This document shows, in pieces, positions 51,371-60,352 of a stretch of DNA of 64,000 nt (the stretch's first letter is position 1; each line of letters starts with the position of its first letter). The position numbers were made by a program, and so were the translations under genes. The DNA is from CAYWVO01 sp964461835 (GTDB lineage: Bacteria; Zixibacteria; MSB-5A5; WJJR01; JAJRUJ01): the NCBI GenBank assembly GCA_964461835.1, contig CAYWVO010000002.1:1-64000 (forward strand), given 5' to 3'. The notes below the pieces were generated by a model. The model was not told the DNA's origin. It saw nothing but the letters and a program-made list of their open reading frames with translations, and made no database searches.

Positions 51371-51465
51371 GGAAGCGGATTCGGTCTGGTGGCCGGCGCG
51401 GACTTCAAATCCGTAGGCGATCGACCGAGGGTCGGTCGCGGTGGGTTCGATTCCCACCCCTTCCG
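51371..51465 (+). tRNA. selC: tRNA-Sec (anticodon UCA)
   Basis: The 95-nt gene has the UCA anticodon in loop CTTCAAA between stems GCGGA and TCCGT, a 6-bp D stem (TCGGTC/GGCCGG), a long variable arm with a 10-bp stem (GCGATCGACC/GGTCGGTCGC), and T loop TTCGATT on a 5-bp stem. Discriminator G is at 51465 and CCA is not encoded. Pairing the acceptor as 51371-51377 with 51458-51464 gives seven positions with a C-C mismatch at the sixth, rather than the 8-bp acceptor usual in bacterial tRNA-Sec. A T run follows. selA and selB lie directly downstream. Confidence 0.93.
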
Positions 51466-51495
51466 CTTTTTTGATAAGCGTCCACAGGATTAGAT

Positions 51496-52860
51496 ATGCC
51501 GGAAGCTGATTTTCGCCGTTTGCCGTCAGTTGAAATTCTCAGCGGGCATCCCGCGTTTGCGAGAGCGATTGCGAAATACACCAAGCCAATCGTCCTCCAG
51601 GTGATTCGTGCGGTTATCGAAACGGCGCGTGCCGGCATTGCGGCGGGAAAAGACGCACCGTCCGATCAACAACTGGTAAACGAAATTCTCAATCGAATCC
51701 CGGAACAGGCGGGTGAATACCTGCGGGAAGTCATCAATGGTACCGGGGTTTTGATTCATACAAACCTGGGCCGCTCACCATTTCCGCGGGCCGGGGCGCC
51801 GCCGGAGGGCTACTCAAATCTCGAGTATGAGTTACAAACCGGTAAACGTGGCAAGCGTGGCCGGCTGGCCGATACAATGGTCGCCCAATTGGCCGGGGCG
51901 GAGGCGGCGTTGATCGTCAATAATAATGCCGCAGCGGTCTACCTGGTGCTCTCGGGGCTGGCACACGCCAAAGAGGTCATTATCTCCCGGGGTGAGCTGG
52001 TGCAAATTGGCGGCGGATTTCGTATCCCGGAAATTTTGGAACGGTCGGGGGCCAAACTGCGCGAAGTTGGCACAACCAACAAGACGACAATTGAAGATTA
52101 CGTCTCCGCGATGAATGAACAGACTGCGCTGATTCTGAAAGTACATCACAGCAATTTCAAGATGAGCGGTTTTGTGGCTGAGGTTTCCCTGTCACAGCTT
52201 ACGGGGGCGATTAAGGGAAGAGGAGTGCCGGTGGTGATGGATTTGGGATCGGGTGCAGTCTCTGACCTCCAGCAATACGGGTTGCCACACGAGCCAACAC
52301 TTGGGGATGCGATCCACGAAGGGGCTGAGCTCGTGACTGCCTCGGGTGATAAGCTGTTCGGTGGACCGCAGGCGGGCATGGTTGCCGGCAAGCGGGAATA
52401 CGTTGAAATTCTCCGGCAGGATCCGTTTTACCGGGCGCTTCGACCTGATAAGACCACCCTGGCGGGAATGGAATATGCAGCCCGCGCTCACCTGGAGGGG
52501 GCTGCCATGGAGCGCCTGCCACTGTATCAGATGCTGGCGCACGGATTAGATAAAATGCGTCAACGCGCAGAAGCGATCATGAAGCCGCTACACGAAAAGA
52601 ATCTGCAGTGCCGCGTATCCTATATGAAATCAACCGTTGGGGGTGGTTCGCTGCCGCAGGAATTGTTCGAATCGATTGGCCTGGAGATAACGCCGGAGTG
52701 CCGGCTTGAGCAATTCGCCAAACTGCTGCGCGATGATTCTCCGCCCGTGATTGGCACGATCGGCGACGGTGTCTTCCGCATTGATCTGCGAACCGTTTTC
52801 CCCGGCCAGGATGAAATCCTGACTGCGGCACTGCTGCGTGCCCACGAGCGCAGCAAATAA
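51496..52860 (+). CDS. selA: L-seryl-tRNA(Sec) selenium transferase
   Basis: SelA is a PLP-dependent ring that converts Ser-tRNA-Sec to Sec-tRNA-Sec using selenophosphate. The 454-residue protein has the PLP site TASGDKLFGGPQAG with its lysine, VMDLGSGAVSDLQQYG for the cofactor aspartate, and VINGTGVLIHTNLGRSP. The N-terminal domain contacts tRNA. It starts 31 bp after selC and is 5 bp before selB. selD is not in the window. Confidence 0.97.
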   Translation: MPEADFRRLPSVEILSGHPAFARAIAKYTKPIVLQVIRAVIETARAGIAAGKDAPSDQQLVNEILNRIPEQAGEYLREVINGTGVLIHTNLGRSPFPRAGAPPEGYSNLEYELQTGKRGKRGRLADTMVAQLAGAEAALIVNNNAAAVYLVLSGLAHAKEVIISRGELVQIGGGFRIPEILERSGAKLREVGTTNKTTIEDYVSAMNEQTALILKVHHSNFKMSGFVAEVSLSQLTGAIKGRGVPVVMDLGSGAVSDLQQYGLPHEPTLGDAIHEGAELVTASGDKLFGGPQAGMVAGKREYVEILRQDPFYRALRPDKTTLAGMEYAARAHLEGAAMERLPLYQMLAHGLDKMRQRAEAIMKPLHEKNLQCRVSYMKSTVGGGSLPQELFESIGLEITPECRLEQFAKLLRDDSPPVIGTIGDGVFRIDLRTVFPGQDEILTAALLRAHERSK

Positions 52861-52865
52861 TCCTC

Positions 52866-54737
52866 ATGTTTGTCCTTGGCACAGCCGGGCATGTCGATCA
52901 CGGCAAATCCGCCCTCGTTCAGGCCCTGACCGGCATCGATCCCGACCGCCTGCCCGAGGAAAAAACACGCGGCCTGACTATCGATTTAGGCTTTGCCTGG
53001 TTTAATACCAGTGACGGCACACCCATCGGCATTGTGGATGTCCCCGGTCATGAGCGATTTGTCAAGAACATGATTGCCGGGGTGGGGGCTATCGATTTTG
53101 TTTTGTTCGTGGTAGCCGCTGATGACGGCTGGATGCCACAATCGACTGAACACCTGGATATTCTACGATTTCTTGATATCAAGCATGGTTTGGTGGCGGT
53201 CACCAAAGCGGATCTGGCTGCTCCGGACTGGTTGGAACTTGTCGTTGATGATATCAAAGATAAGACCGCCGATACCTTTCTTGCCGGGGTGCCCGTTGTC
53301 CCGGTGTCAGCGGTAACCGGGGAGGGAATTAATACCCTGCAGGCAGAAATCGAGTCGTTGGTCACCCGGATCGATCGCCGGAAAGATATCGGCCGGCCGC
53401 GACTGTATCTTGACCGCGCGTTCACCATCGCCGGTCGCGGAAGTGTGGTGACCGGGACATTGATTGAGGGGTCGCTTACTGTCGGCGATGAAGTCGTACT
53501 GGTCCCATCGGCCAACACAGCGCGGGTGCGCGAACTGCAATCGCATAAGCAAAAAGTCGATGCGGTAGGGCCCGGCCGACGGGTAGCGGCGAACCTGTCA
53601 GGTGTGGAACGCGGCGAACTCGCGCGTGGCGAATGCCTTGTTCGCCGGGATGATGCTGATACGTATTCGTTCGTCATTGTTTCGCTCTCATTGCTGGCGG
53701 AGTCGCGGTGGTCGATTAAGACTGGTCGCGTGTTGTTGGCACTGCTGGGTACCGCTGAACCGGAGGCCACCTGCCGTTTATTGGACACCGAGGAGATTAA
53801 ACCAGGAACAACCGCGCTCTGCGAACTGCGATTGGCGCATCCAATTAAAGCGCGAATCGGTGACCGATTTGTGCTGCGTCTTCCCACACCGGAGATTACT
53901 ATCGGCGGTGGGCAAATCCTGGATTTCCCGGCGTATCGCATAACGCCCTCCAACACCCAATATCTCGAATTGCTCCGGCGGCGGTTTGACGATCTCTCAC
54001 TGGCCATCATTCTCAATACTGAGATGGAAAAGCATCAATGGTTGGCGAAAAGCGCAGTGCCGTCAGATATCCGTTTCTCGAATACTGAGGTTGCGGAAAC
54101 TATCGCTGAATTTCTTGCCACTGGAGCCTGGCGCGAAATTGGCGGCGGCTACCTCAGCACTGAACTGGCTGAGCGACACAAGGAACGGGCACTGAATATT
54201 CTCAAGCAGCGGCATCAAGAGGTCCCTTACGCATACGGGTACAATGAGATCGAGTGGCGCAACCGGGTCAAAATTCCGGGCGAATTATTTCGGGCCCTGA
54301 TCAATTCCTGGCTTGCGGAAGGGAGCATCAAGGTCAAGGACGGGCAGTATCACCTTCCCGACTTCCGTCCGACTTTCCCCACTGCCTGGAAAGATGAAGC
54401 GGCGAAGCTGAAGGCCATGGTTGAACAGGGCGGCATGTCGCCGCCGACACGCAGTGAACTGGAAGCGGAAAGCGACAATGCCGGAAAAATCATCAATATG
54501 TGGGTAACTACGGGAGAGATGGTGAGTCTACCGGATGGCATCATTTATCCCACAAACGCCATCGATGAAATAATAGAAAAGATCAAGCAGCATTGTGGCG
54601 AACACGGCTCGATAACCGTGGCCCAAGCCCGCGACCTGCTTGACACCACCCGCAAATATACGGTTCCAATCCTGACCTACACCGATGACCGGGGTTTAAC
54701 CAAGCGGGAAGGTGATATCCGCGTGTGGGTCGGGTAA
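52866..54737 (+). CDS. selB: Selenocysteine-specific elongation factor SelB
   Basis: SelB is the EF-Tu-like GTPase that delivers Sec-tRNA and reads the SECIS hairpin. The 623-residue protein has G motifs GTAGHVDHGKSALV, DVPGHERFVKN and TKAD, beta-barrel domains II and III, and C-terminal winged-helix repeats (about 380-620) that bind SECIS RNA. It starts with a translated block typical for SelB (VLGTAGHVDHGK). It is the third member of the selC-selA-selB cluster. Confidence 0.96.
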   Translation: MFVLGTAGHVDHGKSALVQALTGIDPDRLPEEKTRGLTIDLGFAWFNTSDGTPIGIVDVPGHERFVKNMIAGVGAIDFVLFVVAADDGWMPQSTEHLDILRFLDIKHGLVAVTKADLAAPDWLELVVDDIKDKTADTFLAGVPVVPVSAVTGEGINTLQAEIESLVTRIDRRKDIGRPRLYLDRAFTIAGRGSVVTGTLIEGSLTVGDEVVLVPSANTARVRELQSHKQKVDAVGPGRRVAANLSGVERGELARGECLVRRDDADTYSFVIVSLSLLAESRWSIKTGRVLLALLGTAEPEATCRLLDTEEIKPGTTALCELRLAHPIKARIGDRFVLRLPTPEITIGGGQILDFPAYRITPSNTQYLELLRRRFDDLSLAIILNTEMEKHQWLAKSAVPSDIRFSNTEVAETIAEFLATGAWREIGGGYLSTELAERHKERALNILKQRHQEVPYAYGYNEIEWRNRVKIPGELFRALINSWLAEGSIKVKDGQYHLPDFRPTFPTAWKDEAAKLKAMVEQGGMSPPTRSELEAESDNAGKIINMWVTTGEMVSLPDGIIYPTNAIDEIIEKIKQHCGEHGSITVAQARDLLDTTRKYTVPILTYTDDRGLTKREGDIRVWVG

Positions 54738-54867
54738 CTTGGGCAGACACAATTCTCCCTCGACTCATATCACTCCTCATTTCCTCCCTCCTGAAAATTC
54801 CACCTGATCTGCCGCGGCTTCTCTGCTATATTGGTGGCTCGGGGCGACAATTAATGGGCGAGAGTTT

Positions 54868-56469
54868 ATGACAAAGACCACAGACAATGCGCTGCTCATC
54901 TACGGCGGACCGATTGTCACCATGCATGCCGCCAAGCCGCAGGTCGAGGCGGTGGCCGTCCTGCACGGCCGGATCATCTGGACCGGCAATCTGGTTGATA
55001 TTCCGCATATCCCTGGGATCCGGTGGAAGCGGGTTGATTTGCATGGCTGCCTAATGATTCCGGCATTTTGTGACGCGCACACCCATTTTGTGTACACCGC
55101 CCTGGGAAAGACCCGGATCTCACTGGCCGGCACACAAAGTCTGGCAGCCGCCGGAAAACGTATCCAGGCGGAGCTGCAACATTCACCGAAGAAGGGATGG
55201 GTGCAAGGGTCAGGATTTAACGTCAACGATTGGCCGGAAGGGGAGATTCCACACAAGAAGTATCTTGCTGCGATTATCCCTGATCGGCCGGCGGTTTTTT
55301 CGTCTAAAGACGAGCATGCCCTCTGGGTCAATTCGCAGGCGCTGCGCAAAGCCGGGATCACCGCTGAAACACCCGATCCTGAGGGAGGAGTAATTCACCG
55401 GGACCCGGAAAGTGGCGAACCTACCGGGTATCTTACCGAGAATGCCTGCCGGCTGGTGCGCGATGTCATACCGCCGCCTTCGCAGGCGCGGCAGGAACGG
55501 CTGGTGCGGGATGCGTTTCTGGATGCCTATCGCGAGGGAGTGACCAGCATCCACGACGTAGGTTCTGACCGCTCCTTTGCCGTATTTCAATCTCTCTACT
55601 TGAAGAAGAAATTACAATTGCGTGTTCTCCACGCGCTGCCGGTGGAAACGATGGACGGCATGGCCGCCTCCGGATTCCGTTCGGGGTTGGGCGATGAACT
55701 CTTAAGGATCGGCGCCCTCAAGGTATTTTTGGATGGCGCCTTGGGTTCGCATACCGCCCACCTCAAACGCCCCTACACCAGCGAACGCAGCAGTCGCGGT
55801 GTGTCGGTTTTTTCGGCAGATGAGTTTACTGACCTCGTAGGCCGGGCCTTTCGTGCCGGGTGGGCAATTGCGGTGCATGCCATCGGTGACGCGGCGGTTC
55901 GGCGAGCACTTGATGGATTTCTCAAACATGTCCGTCGCAGGCCAAAGGCTATCGCTTCACGTATTGAACACGCGCAGTTGATCGATCCGGATGATCTCGC
56001 CGATTTCGCCCGCTGCGGCATTGTCGCCTCCATGCAACCGTCGCACCTGCTGACTGATCGAGATACGGCGATCAAACACTGGGGAACACGTCGCGCCCGG
56101 TGGTCCTTCCCCTTTCGCTCACTTCTGAATGAGAGAATACCACTCGTGTTTGGGTCTGATACCCCAATCGAGCGGCTCCGGCCACTGGAGGGGATTCACG
56201 CCGCGGTAAACCGGTCCAGGCCGGGCGATGAGCGAGGACCCTGGACGCGCGCGGAGGTTCTGTCGGTTTATGACACAGTCTACGGGTTCACGGTGGCCGC
56301 AGCAGAGGCTTCCGGAGAGCAGGACACCAAAGGTACTGTCTCTCCGGGGAAGGTGGCCGATTTTGCCGTACTTTCAGATAATATCTTCGAGACGGAGCGT
56401 GCAAATATCATGCAAACCAGCGTGATCATGACCGTATTTAATGGGAGAGTGGTGTATTCTGCGCTCTGA
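54868..56469 (+). CDS. Amidohydrolase of the YtcJ-like family
   Basis: The 533-residue TIM-barrel metal hydrolase begins with a small beta-sandwich (IYGGPIVTMHAAKPQVE), then PAFCDAHTHFVYT with the HxH zinc pair, LKVFLDGALGSHTAH, IAVHAIGDAAVRRAL, SRIEHAQLIDPDDL and VFGSDTPIERLRPLEG containing the conserved aspartate. The substrate is unknown. TATATT at 54827-54832 is a possible -10. It is 130 bp past selB, so it may have its own promoter. Confidence 0.9.
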   Translation: MTKTTDNALLIYGGPIVTMHAAKPQVEAVAVLHGRIIWTGNLVDIPHIPGIRWKRVDLHGCLMIPAFCDAHTHFVYTALGKTRISLAGTQSLAAAGKRIQAELQHSPKKGWVQGSGFNVNDWPEGEIPHKKYLAAIIPDRPAVFSSKDEHALWVNSQALRKAGITAETPDPEGGVIHRDPESGEPTGYLTENACRLVRDVIPPPSQARQERLVRDAFLDAYREGVTSIHDVGSDRSFAVFQSLYLKKKLQLRVLHALPVETMDGMAASGFRSGLGDELLRIGALKVFLDGALGSHTAHLKRPYTSERSSRGVSVFSADEFTDLVGRAFRAGWAIAVHAIGDAAVRRALDGFLKHVRRRPKAIASRIEHAQLIDPDDLADFARCGIVASMQPSHLLTDRDTAIKHWGTRRARWSFPFRSLLNERIPLVFGSDTPIERLRPLEGIHAAVNRSRPGDERGPWTRAEVLSVYDTVYGFTVAAAEASGEQDTKGTVSPGKVADFAVLSDNIFETERANIMQTSVIMTVFNGRVVYSAL

Positions 56470-56546
56470 GCCGGGGAGACCATGGTGAAGAGTTTGAGGT
56501 TGACAGGTGGCCAGGTACAGGCGACCTTATCGGCGGGGAACTATTC

Positions 56547-57836
56547 ATGAGGATGAAAATATCTCTGGCGGCGGTTGTGATTGCCGTCACGCTTTTGGCC
56601 ATTTCAGCCCTCGGTGATCCCGCGGCCGAGGTGGATGTCCTCACCTGGCAGGGGGCAATTGGCCCGACAACGCTGCGCGTGATCGAAGCCGCCGTCGCCG
56701 ATGCCGAGTTGCAGGGTCGGGAGGCCTTCGTCCTGCAGTTGGATACTCCCGGCGGACTAGTCACCTCTACTCGTGACATTATCAAAATTTTCCTCAACGC
56801 GAATGTGCCGATCGTGGTGTACGTGGCGCCGGATGGCGCGGGAGCCGCATCGGCGGGAATGTATATTACCATCGCGGCCCATATTGCGGCCATGGCCCCG
56901 AGTACGAATATTGGCGCTGCGCACACGGTCGGCCCGCAGGGAGGAATCCAGGATTCGGTCCTCAATGAAAAAATCGAACAGGATGCCGCAAGCTATGTCC
57001 GCGCAATAGCCGAACGGCGCGACCGGAACATCCAGTGGGTGCAGGACGCTGTCCTGAAGAGTGTGTCGATCACGGCCAGTGAGGCGCTCGATTCCAATGT
57101 TATCGACGTGGTCGCCGAATCGATGGATGATCTGCTGGAGCAAATTGACGGAGAAATCCTTCTCCTCCCCACCGGGCCGGATACTCTCCAGACCGCCGGC
57201 GCCACGACGAACCCTATCACGCTCTCGCTCAAAGATCAAATATTAAAAATCATCACCTCACCGGAGATTGCCTATATTCTGCTTTCGTTGGGTGGATTCG
57301 GTATCATGATGGAATTGATGCACCCAGGGACCTGGGTACCCGGCACTGTGGGAGCAATCTGTCTCATCGTTGGTTTTTACGGTTTGCAACAACTGCCACT
57401 CAATTATGCGGGGTTAGCCCTCATTTTCCTTGCCTTCATCTTATTTGCGCTGGAGATTAAAGTCATCAGCCATGGAGTGCTCACCGTTGGCGGGGTGGCA
57501 TCGATGTTGATCGGCTCGTTGATGTTGATCGATTCACCGGACCCGTACATGCGCATTTCCCTGCCGATCATTTTCGCGGTGGTCGGTGTGATCAGCGGTG
57601 TTTTTATTTTGGCCATTATCCTGGCCATTCGCACGTATCGGCGAAAACCCACAACCGGTGGGACGGGACTTGTCGGTCAAATCGGCACCGTGCGTAAAAA
57701 ACTCGATCCTGACGGCATGGTCTACGTCGCGGGTGAATACTGGAAAGCAATCGCAGATACTACGATCGATGTAGGAACATCGGTTAAAGTCGTAGCCGTC
57801 GATGACATGATCCTCAAAGTCGAACGGCTCGTCTAG
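56547..57836 (+). CDS. nfeD: NfeD-type membrane serine protease
   Basis: The 429-residue protein has a signal segment, a ClpP-like serine protease domain with LQLDTPGGLVTSTRDI, the nucleophile in GAASAGMYIT and the lysine partner in LNEKIEQDAA, then several membrane helices (about 230-360) and a C-terminal OB-type NfeD domain (VGQIGTVRKKLDPDGMV). NfeD proteins pair with stomatin-like slipins and are thought to cut them. A slipin gene follows after 11 bp, supporting this. Confidence 0.92.
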   Translation: MRMKISLAAVVIAVTLLAISALGDPAAEVDVLTWQGAIGPTTLRVIEAAVADAELQGREAFVLQLDTPGGLVTSTRDIIKIFLNANVPIVVYVAPDGAGAASAGMYITIAAHIAAMAPSTNIGAAHTVGPQGGIQDSVLNEKIEQDAASYVRAIAERRDRNIQWVQDAVLKSVSITASEALDSNVIDVVAESMDDLLEQIDGEILLLPTGPDTLQTAGATTNPITLSLKDQILKIITSPEIAYILLSLGGFGIMMELMHPGTWVPGTVGAICLIVGFYGLQQLPLNYAGLALIFLAFILFALEIKVISHGVLTVGGVASMLIGSLMLIDSPDPYMRISLPIIFAVVGVISGVFILAIILAIRTYRRKPTTGGTGLVGQIGTVRKKLDPDGMVYVAGEYWKAIADTTIDVGTSVKVVAVDDMILKVERLV

Positions 57837-57847
57837 GAGGAATTGAC

Positions 57848-58630
57848 ATGGGAGTTGTCCAACCTGGTTTGATTACGGCAGTCATTGTCTTACTATTCGT
57901 GCTGGCCAATGCCATTCGCATACTCAAAGAATATGAACGCGGCGTTGTCTTTCGCTTGGGACGACTGGTCGGGTCGAAGGGCCCTGGGCTGATCTTGCTC
58001 ATCCCCATCATTGATAAAATGGTGCGCGTCGATTTGCGGGTGGTGACTATGGATGTTCCGCCCCAGGATGTGATCACCCGTGACAACGTTACCGTCAAGG
58101 TCAATGCGGTCGTATATTTCCGCGTGATGGAATCCAATAAGGCCATTGTCAATGTAGAGAATTACCTGTTAGCGACCTCGCAGATTTCCCAGACCACGTT
58201 GCGCTCGGTCCTGGGCCAGGTTGACCTGGATGATTTGTTATCCAACCGGGAACATATTAATCAGCAATTACAGCAAATCATTGACGACCAGACCGAACCA
58301 TGGGGTATCAAAGTTTCGGTGGTTGAGGTAAAGAACGTCGATTTACCGCTGGAAATGCAACGTGCCATCGCCCGGCAAGCCGAGGCCGAGCGGGAACGCC
58401 GGGCAAAAGTCATTCACGCCGACGGTGAATTGCAGGCATCGTCGAAACTTACGGAAGCGGCACAAGTAATCGCCAAAGAGCGAAGCGCCTTGCAACTGCG
58501 TTTCCTGCAAACCCTGACTGAAATCGCCTCGGAGAAAAACTCGACCATCATCTTCCCGTTGCCGATGGATTTAATCACGCCATTTTTGACACAGGCCAAA
58601 GAGATAACGGAAAAGACTGAGTCCGAGTAA
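57848..58630 (+). CDS. Slipin (stomatin/prohibitin-like SPFH protein)
   Basis: The 260-residue protein has an N-terminal membrane segment (ITAVIVLLFVLANAIRIL), the SPFH domain with EYERGVVFRLGR and VDLRVVTMDVPPQDVITRDN, and a C-terminal coiled coil (QAEAERERRAKVIHADGE). Slipins assemble into membrane scaffolds. ATG 57848 follows GGAGG after the NfeD stop. The nfeD-slipin pair is a conserved operon. Confidence 0.94.
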   Translation: MGVVQPGLITAVIVLLFVLANAIRILKEYERGVVFRLGRLVGSKGPGLILLIPIIDKMVRVDLRVVTMDVPPQDVITRDNVTVKVNAVVYFRVMESNKAIVNVENYLLATSQISQTTLRSVLGQVDLDDLLSNREHINQQLQQIIDDQTEPWGIKVSVVEVKNVDLPLEMQRAIARQAEAERERRAKVIHADGELQASSKLTEAAQVIAKERSALQLRFLQTLTEIASEKNSTIIFPLPMDLITPFLTQAKEITEKTESE

Positions 58631-58651
58631 CGCTGGATCTTGTTGTTAACC

Positions 58652-58835
58652 AACCCACCTGTCGCGGTGAATCCTGACGGATTCACCGCTGTAGGTGGGT
58701 TTACACGAATCCGGAGCGTGCACGCACAGGTATCCCACCTATAGCGAGCGGCTGCTTACAGCCGGGAGCGACAGGTGGGGGATTACGGCTCCACCTGCCG
58801 TTTTGAGTCCGTCAGGACTCAAAACTTTAGGTGGG
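58652..58835. repeat. Three consecutive nested hairpins with shared outer arms
   Basis: Three units follow one another between slipin and glnA. Unit 1 (58652-58701) has outer arms AACCCACCT/AGGTGGGTT and inner stem GCGGTGAATCC/GGATTCACCGC. Unit 2 (58734-58779) has CCCACCT/AGGTGGG and CGGCTG/CAGCCG. Unit 3 (about 58791-58835) has CCACCT/AGGTGG and TTTTGAGTCC/GGACTCAAAA. The outer arms are kept while the inner stems differ, indicating selection for, or generation of, hairpin structure. The array could act as a terminator or RNA processing site for slipin; nothing more is known. Confidence 0.8.
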
Positions 58836-59009
58836 ATACACATTTCTTCGGGTTCCACTTACCCGTCCCCCAGTTCCAATGACTGCTCCTCCTGCGGCGT
58901 ATGTTTTTCTTTGTCGGGGATTACGAAGGTCATCTCATGGCCCCATTTTCATTGACAAGGGTATAGCCAGGGGGCATACTCGCCACGTAGTGGTTTGAAG
59001 GAGCGGTGC

Positions 59010-60335
59010 ATGGTAAAAACTAAAGAAAGCGTTCTCGCCAGTATCGATCAGGCCGGGGTTAAGTATATCCGCTTGTGGTTTACCGACATCCTCGGTCGTT
59101 TGAAAGGGATGTCAATCACCCGGTCAGAAATTGAGGAAGTCCTCGAAATGGGACAGGGATTTGACGGATCCTCTATTGAGGGTTTCGTGCGCATTGAGGA
59201 ATCGGACTTAATGGCGATTCCCGACCTGAAATCGTTCCGCGTAATCCCCTGGGAAATCTCCGGCGAACGCGTGGCCTCGATTTTCTGCGATGTCCAAAAC
59301 CCCGACGGGACTCCCTACCAGGGCGACCCCCGCTCAGTGCTCCGCCGAACCTTAAAGAAAGCTGAAGATCAGGGTTATACCTTCTACTGTGGGCCGGAGA
59401 TCGAATATTTTTATTTTCGTTCGCCAGAATCGCCGGAGCCACTTGATCAGGGCGGGTATTTCGACTATGCCACTATCGACGAAGGGACCAAGGCCCGCAA
59501 GAAAACGGTCAACTCTCTCGAACGCCTAGGTGTGACCGTGGAGTGCTCTCACCACGAAGTAGCACCGTCACAGCATGAAATCGATTTGAAATACCAGGAA
59601 GCGCTGGTCATGGCCGATTTCACCATGCTCTATCGGTTGGTAGTCAAAGAAGTCGCCATGGAAAAAGGCCTTTATGCGACGTTTATGCCCAAACCGATCC
59701 AGGCGCAAAATGGCTCGGGTATGCATACGCATATGTCGTTATTTAAAGGGGAGACCAATGCGTTTTTCGCGCAGGATGACCCGTATCACCTCTCCGCGAC
59801 CGCGCGGCATTTCGTTGCCGGCATCCTGACTCACATTCGGGAAATCACCCTGGTGCTGAATCAGTGGGTCAACTCCTACAAACGGCTGGTCGCCGGCTAT
59901 GAAGCGCCGGTGTATGTGTCGTGGGGGCGACGCAATCGCTCGTCGCTGGTGCGGGTGCCGATGTATCGGGTGGGGAAGGAGAAGGCCACCCGCGTCGAAT
60001 TGCGTTCGCCCGACCCCTCGTGTAATCCGTATCTGGCCTTTTCGCTGATGTTGGCTGCAGGGTTGCGCGGTGTCGAGCAGAAATACGAGCTGCCGGAACC
60101 GATTGAAGAAAATATTTTCCATATGGACTTCGAGACCCGGAACCATCTTCAGATCGAATCGCTACCCGATTCACTCGAAAACGCCATCTGCGTTTTCTCC
60201 GAATCGACGTTGGCCCGGGAGACGCTGGGCGATCATATTTTCGAATCGCTGATCGCCAACAAACAAGTTGAGTGGGACCGCTACCGTCAGGCAGTCACCT
60301 CCTACGAGTGGGAGCAGTACCTCCCGGTATTATAG
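59010..60335 (+). CDS. glnA: Glutamine synthetase type I (GSI-alpha like)
   Basis: Glutamine synthetase makes glutamine from glutamate and ammonia with ATP. The 441-residue length, the block MGQGFDGSSIEGFVRIEESD, HHEVAPSQHEIDLKY, the RNRS active-site RRNRSSLVRVPMY and the C-terminus EWDRYRQAVTSYEWEQYL match the short GSI-alpha type. The adenylylation tyrosine motif of GSI-beta is absent, so feedback rather than adenylylation control is likely. ATG 59010 follows GAAGGAG. It precedes gatA by 17 bp. Confidence 0.95.
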   Translation: MVKTKESVLASIDQAGVKYIRLWFTDILGRLKGMSITRSEIEEVLEMGQGFDGSSIEGFVRIEESDLMAIPDLKSFRVIPWEISGERVASIFCDVQNPDGTPYQGDPRSVLRRTLKKAEDQGYTFYCGPEIEYFYFRSPESPEPLDQGGYFDYATIDEGTKARKKTVNSLERLGVTVECSHHEVAPSQHEIDLKYQEALVMADFTMLYRLVVKEVAMEKGLYATFMPKPIQAQNGSGMHTHMSLFKGETNAFFAQDDPYHLSATARHFVAGILTHIREITLVLNQWVNSYKRLVAGYEAPVYVSWGRRNRSSLVRVPMYRVGKEKATRVELRSPDPSCNPYLAFSLMLAAGLRGVEQKYELPEPIEENIFHMDFETRNHLQIESLPDSLENAICVFSESTLARETLGDHIFESLIANKQVEWDRYRQAVTSYEWEQYLPVL

Positions 60336-60352
60336 GGGATTCACTGAGCGCA

